A stretch of 64,000 nt of DNA from Oscarella lobularis (lineage: Eukaryota > Porifera > Homoscleromorpha > Homosclerophorida > Oscarellidae), in NCBI RefSeq assembly GCF_947507565.1, contig NC_089187.1, positions 682,001 to 746,000 on the forward strand, read 5' to 3'. The notes beneath the pieces are model-generated. The model was not told where the DNA came from, did no database searches, and saw only the letters and a program-made list of their open reading frames with translations. The position numbers were made by a program, and so were the translations under genes. How positions within the stretch are numbered: position 1 is the first letter of the stretch; each line of letters opens with the position of its first letter. Shown piece by piece: positions 49,817 through 60,661 of this stretch.

Positions 49817-50527
49817 TACAGTACAGTGCGTGCCAACATAAATGGCCACAAAACGCGCGCTAAGATCACTGTAGATCACTCGCTGCAAGACATACAGTGT
49901 CACTGTGTGTCAACGAAAATCACTCTAATGCCTATTTTAAATAGGGATGTCAGTTTGATTTTTGTGGGACGTACTCCCAAAGATTTAAATTTTTTTGCAA
50001 GTTTAGCGCGCGCTAATAAAAAAGTTTCTGAAATGGCAAATTTTGTAAAGGAAAGAACATTTTCAAATTCGCCGATAATAAATTTCTAAACAATGCACGT
50101 GAGAAGCCATTTATAGAGTGAGTTTCTTTCTAACTTGATCCCTAACGGAAAAAATGCATTTCTATTTACGTCACGTGACATCCGTTTCTTTCCACCGAAT
50201 TACTGTATTGAAAATCAAAGATAATGAAGTTTTAGAAAATGGTATAAAGTGACAGATGAGTTTATGAAAGCCGTCATATGTTGTTTGAAACTGGAAAAAA
50301 ACGAACTTTTCTGTGTTCTTAGCAAAACGTATAGAAACGTTGTCTGCGGTGAAATCAAAACCGTTTTCTTACAAAATAGACGTAAATAGAAATGCTAGAC
50401 TTCATTGGAAATCCTTGATGTGACGATCAAACGTCAAAACTACGCCAAATGTAAACTACGCTCTGAATTCCTCGCGCGCTACTAAAAGTCCCGTTTGGCC
50501 ATTTATGCTGGCACGCACTGTACTGTA
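49817..50527. mobile_element. Non-autonomous Tc1/mariner-like element with 32-bp inverted ends
   Basis: Bases 49817-49848 and 50496-50527 are inverted copies with one mismatch over 32 bp. The element starts TA-CAGTACAGTGCGTGCC and ends in its complement followed by TA, which fits the CAGT ends and TA target duplication of Tc1/mariner elements. The interior of about 650 bp has no transposase frame; a plus-strand open stretch of 87 codons inside has no recognisable domain. It is probably a MITE-like deletion derivative. Confidence 0.75.
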
Positions 50528-50794
50528 TTTGATAATGTGCTCTGTATTTGAGGAGGACCTATGCATGTGTACGGGTCATATTTCCTGTTACCCGTACACG
50601 CGTACATACCCACCCATATACTGTACATGTGACTTTTGATTGTGACGTCAGAGCGTGACAATCAAAACTGTCGTTTCGGTTTCTCAGCGCATTTATAACA
50701 CGGAAAATAGCACAGATCAATTGGAAATAAGGGTTTCTAAGCATTTTTTTCGTTTCTGAAAGAAAAAACGCTTTTTTCGCGCAGTAAATCGCCT

Positions 50795-53326
50795 TTTTCG
50801 GGTGATATTAATTTCAATCTGCTTGACACTGATTCAGCAACGAACACCCTCATCTTTGACTGTTTCCAGTTAGCAAGCCTTCAGAATGTCGTATGTGCTC
50901 CTACTAGAGTGACTCCTTGGAAGCAGACTCTGTTGGATGTCATTCTTGTGTCTGATAGAGGCTTATATGGAAATGCGTTGTCACTGGATTCGGAGGGCAT
51001 GAGTGATCATAATTTGATTTGCGTTACTCGCAGTTCAAATTGTTCCAGAAAATTGAAGACTCGCCGATCTCGCATTCCACGTTCTCTGTCGTCACTGGAT
51101 GACTTCGTTGATGATCTCTTTAGCTGTCCTTGGTCTGTTGTTTCATCTTTTGATGATATTAACGATCAATGGCTCACTTGGAAGGACTTATTTATTGACT
51201 GTTTGAATCGTCATTTTCCAGAAAAGACTCGTCGCTGCCGAAGGAAATCGTCTCTTCCCTGGGTCTCAGGTGATATAATCTCCTTGATGCGGCAAAGGGA
51301 TTTTTGCAGAAGGGCTTCACTCTCGAAACAGAGAAGTAATGCGGAAAAGGTTTATTACAACAGGTCATTCAAGGAGCTGAGAAATCGTGTGAAGTATGCT
51401 CTTCGACATGCAAAAAATGACTTTTTCAAAGAAAAGTTAACCTCTCTGCAATCTAATCCTTCGGCTTTCTGGAAAATGATTAATCATCTCTCTGGTCGTC
51501 AACGCGTGGCGAGTACACAGTTGCCCTCTGTTTCATCTCTTTCAAAGCATTTCAGTTCTGTTGTTGGCTCTGTTGACTCTGATCATGATAGTACCAGCTC
51601 CTTGTCATGCCAATCTCTCTTTACTTCTCTTGGTTTTACACGCTTTCCAAGAGTTTCTGAAAACGATGTTCTACATCTTTTGCGTGGGCTCAATCCGTCA
51701 AAGGCGTCTGGCTTGGATGGAATTGGCGCCTCGTTTCTCAAGCTTGGTGCTCCTGCTATTTCGTCTTCGTTATCATCACTATTTAACAACTCTCTTTCCA
51801 CTGGTGTCTTCCCGGAAGATTGGAAGTGTGCCAAGGTGTCACCAGTTTATAAATCAGGTCCACGTTCTGATCCTGCAAATTATCGGCCAGTTTCTTTGCT
51901 GCCGATTATCTCGAAAGTTCTGGAGGAGTTTGTTTTTAGGAATCTCAGTTGTTACTTTGAGGATAATGCATTACTTCCGGACTGTCAATTTGGTTTTAGA
52001 AGAAATAGGTCAACTCAAGATGCTGCTTCTATCCTAGCATGTGATCTAGCTAAGTCAAAGGATAATGGCTCCTGGTCAGGCTCGGTTTTTCTGGATGTGC
52101 GAAAAGCCTTTGACACAGTTGATCATGACCTTCTGCTTCGCAAACTCTCCCTTAAGGGTGTTAACGGCATTGCTCTTAAGTGGCTAACGTCCTACCTGTC
52201 GAATAGGCTTCAAGTTGTCCAGGTGGCAGGCTGCTCGTCGCGAAAATGTACAATTCGGAGGGGTGTTCCTCAAGGATCAAAGCTCGGTCCGCTGCTATTC
52301 AACTTTTTTACGGGCGGGCTGCCGGATTGCATTTCAAATCGTTCATCCATCATCTTGTATGCTGACGATGCCTGCATATACTCGAGTCAGAATTCTGAGG
52401 CTGAAGTTTTGTCAGTTCTTCAGTCAGAGGTGGATTCTGTGTCAAACTGGTATAAAGAAAATTCTATGACTCTGAATGGCCGAAAATCGGATTTTGTCAT
52501 GTACCCTCCTTTTCGGAAAAAATCAGCTGGCTCTCCTTCCATCAGGATTGGCTCTGAAGTTGTGTCTTCGGCTAGTTCAGCAAGATATCTTGGCATTATC
52601 TTTGATGCTAATCTTAGTTGGAAAGATCATGTCTCGACTGTCATGGGTAAAGCTGGTCGTAATTTAGGAATGTTCTACCGCTGCCATCGTCTGCTTTCAG
52701 ACAAGGCTCGCTTGGCTCTGGTGAAGTCTGTCATCCAGCCGGGTCTTGATTATGGCTCTGTTGTCTGGAGTAATGGATCGGCTGGCATCCACAATCGTCT
52801 GTTGAGGGTTGAAAAGAGATATTTAAGGGTTCTGGAAGGCCTAACCTACCGTGATCGCACTGATGCTGCAGGTGGCTTGAAACATCTTTTTTCAAAGTAT
52901 CGTCTGCGATCCTATTCGTCCCGGCACTGCTCTCAGCTTGGCCAATTTGCTCATCGAGCCTTATTTTCAGCGTCTTCCTCTTTGATTGGGCGCTTTTTTA
53001 AGGCGATTTCAAACTCTAATCACGGCACTAGGTTATCGTCATCTGGTGTTTGCGTTGATAGGCCTCGAACTGAGGCTTGGAAAAGATCGACGGCCTATCG
53101 TGCGCAGAAATTATGGAACTCGCTGCCTTCTGATTTAGGAGAAATAAAGAATTTGGCAGCTTTTAAAATCAGACTTAAACTTTATAATTCTGAAAATTGA
53201 TATATTTAATTTTAGTGGCTTAATTTATCTCTAGTTAATGTACGGTACCAGGAAGATTGGCCTCTGAGCTAATGGTTTTTCCGTACTAAAATAAAACATC
53301 TATCTATCTATCTATCTATCTAACCG
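50795..53326 (+). mobile_element. 5'-truncated non-LTR retrotransposon (Jockey/CR1-like LINE)
   Basis: It starts inside the endonuclease domain, as expected for incomplete reverse transcription, and ends in an A-rich (ATCT)n tail at about 53298-53322. The exact 5' end and target-site duplication are not visible. Confidence 0.8.
50801..53200 (+). CDS. LINE endonuclease (C-terminal end) plus reverse transcriptase
   Basis: An open frame runs from at least 50801; the first ATG in it is at 50909, but coding similarity begins earlier with GDINFNLLD of the apurinic-type endonuclease, followed by SDHNLI with its catalytic Asp-His. Reverse transcriptase motifs then appear in order: GLDGIGASFLK and NYRPVSLLPIISK, LDVRKAFDTVDHDLL (first catalytic Asp), GVPQGSKLGPLLF, and YADDACIY (catalytic Asp pair). 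A conserved C-terminal region follows (LDYGSVVW). The frame reaches a stop at 53198-53200 without interruption, pointing to a fairly recent insertion. The endonuclease is incomplete, so the copy is probably immobile. Base composition is more AT-rich than the neighbouring host exons. Confidence 0.88.
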   Translation, partial: GDINFNLLDTDSATNTLIFDCFQLASLQNVVCAPTRVTPWKQTLLDVILVSDRGLYGNALSLDSEGMSDHNLICVTRSSNCSRKLKTRRSRIPRSLSSLDDFVDDLFSCPWSVVSSFDDINDQWLTWKDLFIDCLNRHFPEKTRRCRRKSSLPWVSGDIISLMRQRDFCRRASLSKQRSNAEKVYYNRSFKELRNRVKYALRHAKNDFFKEKLTSLQSNPSAFWKMINHLSGRQRVASTQLPSVSSLSKHFSSVVGSVDSDHDSTSSLSCQSLFTSLGFTRFPRVSENDVLHLLRGLNPSKASGLDGIGASFLKLGAPAISSSLSSLFNNSLSTGVFPEDWKCAKVSPVYKSGPRSDPANYRPVSLLPIISKVLEEFVFRNLSCYFEDNALLPDCQFGFRRNRSTQDAASILACDLAKSKDNGSWSGSVFLDVRKAFDTVDHDLLLRKLSLKGVNGIALKWLTSYLSNRLQVVQVAGCSSRKCTIRRGVPQGSKLGPLLFNFFTGGLPDCISNRSSIILYADDACIYSSQNSEAEVLSVLQSEVDSVSNWYKENSMTLNGRKSDFVMYPPFRKKSAGSPSIRIGSEVVSSASSARYLGIIFDANLSWKDHVSTVMGKAGRNLGMFYRCHRLLSDKARLALVKSVIQPGLDYGSVVWSNGSAGIHNRLLRVEKRYLRVLEGLTYRDRTDAAGGLKHLFSKYRLRSYSSRHCSQLGQFAHRALFSASSSLIGRFFKAISNSNHGTRLSSSGVCVDRPRTEAWKRSTAYRAQKLWNSLPSDLGEIKNLAAFKIRLKLYNSEN

Positions 53327-53489
53327 TTTCGAGCCCTATGTCGCGCATGCGCTGTACGAAAAAACGGGTTTTTATGTTACGTCACAATACCGAGCGTGGC
53401 GAACAGACATACATACATACATACATACATACATACCGACAGACAGACAGACAGACAGACCGACAGACAGACAGACAGACAGACAGACA
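53298..53489. repeat. Simple repeats: (ATCT)n, (ACAT)n and (GACA)n
   Basis: An (ATCT)n tail closes the LINE at about 53298-53322. A second tract at about 53408-53489 is (ACAT)n followed by (GACA)n. Both lie inside the 3,991-bp insertion. Confidence 0.9.
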
Positions 53490-53573
53490 CTTCCGGCCCT
53501 AAGATCACGTTTGAGAGAGCCTCCCTCCGCCGATATACGGGCTCCACCCGTACAACTCTGGTGGTCGGCTCCA

Positions 53574-54167
53574 TTAAAGTTTGCATGCGTGAAGAAATGA
53601 GGGAGCTCCAGAAATTTATTTTCCTAACTGAGCAGTCAGAGAAATCCGAAGTGGATTGCAGTTGGCGGGTATATGAGTCGAGCAATTCACAGAGGATCGA
53701 ATCCTAAGGGACGAGACTTCGTCGCTTGTCTCTTCGGTGTCACTAAATAGACAAAGTTCACTGCATAATAGATCGCGGCATGCGGAGCATGCCTTATTCA
53801 TTAGGAATATTAAATTATCAATCATGACGTCATAAATTGTTTAACATTTTATGTAGTTGAAACTTGGATAATCGAGTTTATCGAAATGTTTATTAGAGAC
53901 TGTATCTGAGAACGAAGGAACCTGCGCTCCCACCCCCCATTATTGCTCGACTTAGTGTGTCGAACTTTTTAATGTGGAGTGTGTCGAACTTTTTAATGTG
54001 GCGTATTGCACTACAGTTTGTAGTTTGGATGTAGAGTGTACTGGAAGCCTAACGCAGTGCACTTTTATCATCCACCCATCAACATAAACGCAAAAAGAAC
54101 AATTCGGAAACAAAGACATAGGTGCCTATAGACTAACTCGCGAACATCGAAAAGTCGTTGTATTGCA
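53574..54167. repeat. Non-coding part of the large direct duplication (second copy, right of the insertion)
   Basis: Near-identical to 37944-38524, with a small local duplication near 53955-54000 (GTGTCGAACTTTTTAATGTGG twice) and a shorter C run. No gene recognised. Confidence 0.6.
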
Positions 54168-57100
54168 TTACCATGTCTCCGTTGGACCAGTGGCCGAGCA
54201 GTAGACGCGAATTCCGCTCAGCTTCTGAAACTTGGCCAAAAGTGTCTTGACAATCTGATGAGATCTCAATATGGTCATTTTCATGACGCTGTTGCCGTCG
54301 CCATCAACGCCCAAGTGCTTCGGGAAAGAAAAAATTTCGATAAAGTCGTGTGCGCGTGTAATTGCTTACTTGGCAAACTTTGGTAACCAACGTATAAACC
54401 TTATGGGCGCCAGGGCGCTTTGGGCCGCCGCGGTTTTCGTACATTCTCTCAATCGATTGGCACATATCGACGAGAAACTCTTTGAGAGGCTTCTTAAATT
54501 TGCGCTGCACTTGCTCGCTCAATTCAGCAAAAACAGCGTGTAATCCGTGCAAGTTGTTATTGCGAAAAACCGAACGCACTTGAGCCTTCATTTTGTCAAT
54601 AGCTAAAAATGAAAGACCGTCGCATGGCGACGAGCCGTCAAAAATGCAAACCCCTTACCGCTGCACAACATTTCAGCTTTCTGTTCGTCTATCTCCTTTT
54701 CTACAAACACAAAAGCATCAATTGCAAAAGAGCAAACGATCTAGTAAAAGCCCTCGACCTTTGAGACATTTTCCTATTATCTTTTCTCCGTCAAGTGTAG
54801 CTGACTTGTTCTGGAGATGCTTAGGCATCCCCATTTCTTTCAGTTTCTGTAAATCGTTCCAGTTCTGTCGCGCCATCGTTTCGAGGGCTCCTCCTTGCTG
54901 CTTTGCTTTGTAGACGATAGTGAGACAGCCGCCCATCGCTGATTCCTGAGCCGTAAAGGGCTTGAGAGACTGGATGAAACTCGTACTTATGATGTCGAGC
55001 CCGTGCAAAATTTCCCTAATAAAAGAAGCAAATTTCTTGAATCGACGGCATTTCTCTTCATCAGTTTCTATGACAAGGGGGGGGAGGGGGGAAACGAACG
55101 CTATTGCCAAAATAAATGTGCTGCAGGAAATTCGTTCATACGAGGTTCGGCTTCGATGTCTTCAGGTATAAGTGAATTATCGAAGTCCAACTTGCTTCCC
55201 TGTAAAACAATCCAATTTTGCGTTTCATTTCCAGCCAGACGTTCAAATTCTCGAATGTCTTCGTCGACAGCGCGCACGTCATTGCCTTTGTTTTCTTCAA
55301 AGTCCCCAGACTCGCCCGCTGGCTTCGACGACGTCGATTCGACGGACGTCGGCTCCGTCCTCCATTCGACGGCAGTCGGACTTGCATCCGTCAGCGGAGC
55401 GATAGCCTGCCGACGTCGAACGTCTTCGATTTGCGACGATAACGCGGCGCCAGCGACGTCGACGTCGCGTCGCTTGCGTCCAGCGATCTTCGAAGAGACG
55501 CGATCTGCCAAGTTCTTCACCATTGCAGCGACGTCTCGGAACCTGAGATCGAAGCTGAACTGAATGGGACTTTGCTTCAGAAACGAAACTCGTATGCTGC
55601 CACCGAACGAGCCACCGCTCACACTGTCGATTTGTACATCGAACCAAATTTTTTTAATAGAAATGAGTTCGTTCACTAGTAGATTTTGAGCGAACCAGGT
55701 TGCAGCCGCCATGCCGAGCTTTACAGCACTTTTTACTCCTTCCAAAGCGCTTGTGGCTCCATTGAGTGACGATTTGGCAGCTTCAACTGTTTTTTCCGCC
55801 GCCCACATTGCTGCGTAGGCGGTAGAACGAAGTCCTTTGCAGACGACGTTTGCTGCAGCGCAGACTGGGTCCGTTACCCGCGTGCAGCAGCTGTTCCACC
55901 GGGGACAGCCTTGGCAACTGCGCCACACTTTCCAACAGCAGCCATTCCATCCAGGACAGCCAACGCAGACTAGAGAGACGGAAAAAACTTCCCTAAATGT
56001 GCCAGCGTGCTTTTTAAGAGACCTTACCTCTTCGGCAGGACTTGATAGAACACAGTCTCTTGACTTTGTCTCGAGCGTCCTTCAGCTTCTTGCTGGTACT
56101 ATCGAACACTGCCTTCGCTTGATCGACTTTCTCCTGAGCCGCCGATAGCATTTGACTGGCTTCGTCGGCACCTTTCTTAACCGCAGCCTCCACGCCAGAC
56201 TCCAACTTATTGAGCCACTCGGCCGATAACTCGCCCTCAACTCCAAACGAGGCTTGTTTCAACGCCCCGTAGGCCGCGTAAATAGTCAACGTCGCTGGAA
56301 AGCCGAAAAAGGACGCTGTCACCGTCATTAAGTATTGCGAGTTCGTGATTCTCAGTTCAGCGGACGCGCGAAGAAAGCCGAACAATTCGACGTAGCCCGT
56401 CGCACGCAGATCAATCAAAAGCGGCTGCACTTGAATTTTCGCACGAAGAGACGGACCGCGATCCCGTTCGCTTTCGCTTGCGAGCATCTTGAAGGCACCA
56501 TTGGCGAGAACGATTGGACTCATTGCCATTTGAACATCGATACCCCGAGAAGGATCGACCAATATATCGGCGTTCACTTCGAGTCCGAGAATGTTGAGCG
56601 TTCCCTTCAGCTTAAATCCCATGGGAATGTTGATGCCGGCTACCGTCCTGCCGATGGCCGAGTACGACACTTCGAGTCCCTTTGGAAAGCCCGTGTTTCT
56701 GAGAGGAGATATGAGATTGACGTCAATTCCGAAGGCGTGGAGAACCTTTTCGAGGGTAACGCCGTTAATGGAAGCGTAGAAGTAGTTGTTCTGCGGATTT
56801 GTCATATCGACTCCAACGTACGCTTTTGCCTTCAGTTGTCGCTCGGGTCGATCTACATTGCCGATGTGCACTTCGCCGCCAAGTTCAAACGCCGTCGGCG
56901 GTCCGCCGGGAAAGAATTTCACTTTCATTATGACGTTGCCGAAAGAGAGCCATTCGAGACCGAATGCCCGCTTCCACATGCCAATCATTTTGAATTCCGC
57001 TACCAGTTCACCTGTCGGAATTGCGCGAAGCGCGCCGTAGAAGAGAAGAGCCGGCTTGTTGAGACGAAGCTGGCAAGCAACTCCAAACGTCGGCTCCGAC

Positions 57101-59259
57101 GTCGCCGTCACCGCCAATTCGAGTCCAACCGATTGGAGCGTCACGCCACTGCCGAGTGTGATATCTGAAACCGTCGCCGATACGGTGAACGCATTCGTGT
57201 CGGCAATTGTCGTCGTAAATTCGAGACTCTTGTCGCCGACGATGGGTTTGATCAGATTACAGATAGGATCGTCGTTGCACGGTGGAAGCGACGAAATCGC
57301 TGTGATAACGAGTCCCTGTTTTATGGAACCCATCGCTCTCAACGTCGGTTCGCGAAACGTGATTTCGGCGAAATCGGCGGCGGATATGACAACGCCGACT
57401 TTGAGATTCTGCGCGAGTAGGCGAAAGACGCCAATCGATTTTCCCGTCACCTTTTGTACGATGTCAGCAAATTTTATTTTGGGGAAGTCGAATCCGACGG
57501 CGGCGGACGATTCTCCGGCAGAATTCTTTTCCGAATAGAAATTCACCGTGACTCCGGAAAAACCGCTGATTTTAAGTTTACCGGACAGAAAGATGGTACG
57601 CGGCTGATGACGAATTGGTATTTCAACGTACGGATTGCCGATTTCAAACGAATCAAAGATGTTAACGTGTATTCCGGGCGGAAAGAAAGACGATCCTACG
57701 TACTCGACAATTTCGCCAATACTTATACCGGCGCCGCTGCCGACGACAACGTACCCAGCCGCTGAATCGGTCGGCGACGCGGGCTTGACTTCGACCGCAA
57801 ACGAAACCGGTCCAATCGACCATTGACCGTCAATTTTCACCGTGACCTTTATCGGTGATAGCGTCGCGTCGACGCGAAGCTCGGGTTTGAGAAAGCGAAC
57901 CCAATTGGGGACGATGACCAGTGAGTCGCCCAAGTTCACCGTAACCGTCAACTTGCGTCCGATCGCGTCGTAGACAATATCGTTGACAACGGAATCGAGA
58001 ACGGCGTCGCTAACGGTGGGCGGCCACAGGATGGAACCCGAGTCCATATTCGTCATTGAGGCGACTTTTCTCAGCGTGAACGATGTCTTCATTTCGTTTG
58101 GCGCCTGCACGATCGTCACCGTCTTTGAGTTGATGCGAATGTCGTAGGTGAGTTCGTCGTTCGCGTCGTCCGGCAAGGCAAAGCGAGCGCGGACGGAAAA
58201 GCCCGACGGCCACGGAAGGCTCTCTTTGAGAAGATCACCAAAGCAATTCGGAAGTAGAAGCGGATCGATGAGTCCCGTCGAGACGACGAGACCGAGTCGA
58301 GGAACGGTGAGAGTGCCGAAAAACGGCACCGAGGTCATGTCGATTTCGCTGATTTTCTTCACGATCGTCGCGAGAATAGACGATTTGAACTCCACGCCGA
58401 TCGTCGCCACTTTGCGAGCGCCGCCGTTGTATCGACTAAACATGACGTGAAGTTTCGCGCCGGACCATCCCGATATGGACGGCGCGCCGGAGAGACAGAA
58501 AGCAAAGTTTTTAACAGATCGATCGTAGTAGGCTTGGAGATCGACACTCTTAAGAACGAAGTTGTTCATGCCAGCGCGCACGAGCGCAATGTTCATCTCT
58601 CCTTCGGGTAAAAGCGTCTCGCCGAGCGATTGAAACAATGCGTTTACATTGACGTCTTTCGTTGGCGAGCCAGTCACTTGGTAGGACGTCGGATTCGTTC
58701 GCGTTGCGACGACTTTGAAGACGACGGCACCGACGATCCAGTTGCCTTTGACGACAAAAGCCAGAAAAGGACTGAGAGAAAATCGCGTAACAAGCGGCTT
58801 CGTCGTATCGTAGGTGACGCCGAATTCCACGATAACGGCGTCAAGTTCCAAAAAGCCGGAAACAAATTGAATGCTCGCGCCGGCGCTTGCTCGTACCAAA
58901 AACAGTTTCTCGTCCAAATCAATGGCAAAGTAGTTGATATTGAAGTCAAGCGGACTGGTGCTCGGATCGTCGAAGAAAGTTATCGCTGACATTTCTTCGG
59001 CAAAATGGGGCACAACCGCCTTGTAGAGCTGGCGCACTTTTAGTTCGTGGCCGACTGAGACTATGCATTCGAGTTTTCTGCATGGCGTGGTGACGGAAAT
59101 CTGGTTTGCGCCCAGGATGGGCAGCAGACCCAATTCTACCGCTTCTGATGAAAAGACACTTTGGAGTTCAGCCGTGATTTCGGCCTGTAGGATTGGTGGC
59201 GCTTCACTGGCCGTACCGGCGATTAGGAGGAGAAGAAAAGCTTTTTCTGTTACTTGCAT
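54168..59259 (-). CDS. Giant secreted protein, second paralogue (unknown family)
   Basis: Duplicate of the gene at 38525-43604 with the same six exons: 56028-59259, 55142-55969, 54759-55067, 54659-54700, 54370-54602 and 54168-54317 (4,794 nt, 1,597 residues, stop TAA). All exon lengths match except exon 1, which is 9 nt longer because of a three-residue insert near residue 165. The signal peptide reads MQVTEKAFLLLLIAG. The internal repeats, the CPGWNGCC/CPRWNSCC motif, RKRRD and all splice phases are kept. The N-terminal 250-300 residues differ at many positions from the paralogue, whereas the C-terminal two thirds are nearly identical. This suggests gene conversion of the 3' part, or relaxed or diversifying change at the N terminus. 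Both genes look functional. Role unknown; an extracellular structural or barrier protein is possible but unsupported. Confidence 0.75.
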
Positions 59260-59377
59260 GGAGGTTTTCCACCGTTGGCTTCAAGTGGTGGTAACGAACG
59301 TTTCCTTTGGGAGCAGTTGCTTTTTGCCTAGACGGGAAATTAGACTCGCCGCCTGTGCATGTATTAACGGACTGTGT

Positions 59378-60003
59378 GAGCCGAAGTCTAAGATCCCTAT
59401 TGAGACCTATTATGAGACTGACAGAGACAAATCTGAGTCGAATGTGAGACCGTGTAAGACGGAATCTGAGGCCAATTTAGACGAAGTCTGAGACTAATTC
59501 AGACGGACTTTGAGACCAATTCAGGAAGTCTGAGACCAATTCAAACGGTGTCTGACCAAGTCAGACGGAGTCTGAGACCAATTCAGATGGAGACTGAGAC
59601 CTCCGGCTGAGACCGGAGAATTTGACGTTGCATGCTAGACTAAAAACAGCCATCAGAAATACATGTAGAGACAAAATGTCAAGCTAACGTAATTCGCACA
59701 CTTGTTATAGCCATAAAAAATTTGAAAACATATACATGTATATGTATTATCTCGCAGACTCCGTCTCAGTTGGTCTTCTCCGTATCGTCTCATTAGGTCT
59801 CGGTCTCAGTTGGTCGCAGCTTTTTTACGTCTCAGTCTGACTAGACTACGGCTCACTAATTTGTCTCAGACTCCTTCTCATCTGAAAGTCTCAGACACCT
59901 TATCAGCCGGAGGTCTCAGACACTTTTGTTCATCAGCCGTCAGCTCTCAGACCAGCCCTCTCAGACTCTGTCTTGTATCTCTGCTCAGACTACGGCTTCG
60001 ACA
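59378..60003. repeat. Inverted minisatellite, second copy
   Basis: Same arrangement as 43720-44385. Degenerate GACGGAGTCTGAGAC units lie at about 59378-59610 and reverse-complement GTCTCAGACTC units at about 59755-60003. Unit number and sequence differ from the first copy, as expected for an unstable repeat. Confidence 0.65.
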
Positions 60004-60239
60004 TCGTCCGTAAATAGGCCTACCTCGTGTGGAAGTGCAAAATTCAGGCTGCCGACCATATCTGAGCGTCCGTACAGAGAACATTTCTGTTTTCTTTCCG
60101 CTGTTTCTGCATCTCTGGATAGATTAGAATGCCAACTCAATGTTCGTCCTATACTCAACGTGACGCGTGAGGAATGCATTCTCTGGTAACAAGGATCAGA
60201 CCAGGGATCAGACCAAAACGTTTCCGGTTAGCCATGCAG

Positions 60240-60660
60240 CCACTAATGTATCGACGATAGGTTCGTCGTACGTAAGAAAAGCCTTCTTCTATACTATCTT
60301 CGGCCGTTTGGCTGCACAAAAGCTCAGTTTGGCAGCGTTATCAAAAGGGAATCGAATAAAGAAGGCCCCTAGCTTTGGGAAATTGATTAAGAATCGCCTA
60401 CTACGGACACGCTGCTTCTGCTTCTTGCCCACGTACCTAGAGTGCCTGAATAACACCTGAAGCGCGCTTTTTGCCGCTCCGCATTGAGCTAAAACAAAAG
60501 ACGCACGCGGAAAGACGAAGAAGACTAGAGCACGTTAAGAAGACACATGAAGACGTAGACGGTGTCTGATCAGGAGGAAGTGGGTTAATTGATACTAGAT
60601 TTATAAAAGAATCTTTATGAAGTACTAGGAATAAGTCAGCATGCAAAAGTAACGCCTGGA
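60240..60660 (-). pseudogene. Relic of the RTK flank and small LamG gene
   Basis: About 60240-60540 matches 46690-47040, the RTK upstream flank, but the GTAAGTAG motif has lost a base (near 60397) and the CRE palindrome is gone. About 60550-60655 matches scattered pieces of the small LamG gene (compare 36121-36180 and 36495-36540), with nearly all coding sequence deleted. Confidence 0.6.
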
Positions 60661-60661
60661 T

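Larger units (their letters stand above)
49583..53573. mobile_element. Composite insertion of 3,991 bp, absent from the first duplication copy
   Basis: The flanks join without loss in the other copy at 37943/37944 (ATTTATTAA then TTAAAG), so this is an insertion into one copy or a clean loss from the other. It contains a Tc1/mariner-like non-autonomous element, a LINE fragment and simple repeats. The outer ends show no clear terminal repeat. A TTAA is present at both ends, but the empty site does not have the sequence expected from a TTAA duplication. Confidence 0.7.

Noticed and set aside
49826-50089. 87-codon plus-strand open frame inside the MITE
   Set aside because: It begins within the inverted end, has no transposase or other domain, and fits chance.
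49579-53577. piggyBac-type TTAA insertion at the outer ends of the 3,991-bp block
   Set aside because: TTAA occurs at both edges, but the empty site in the other copy has ATTAATTAAAG rather than a single TTAA, and no terminal inverted repeats are seen.
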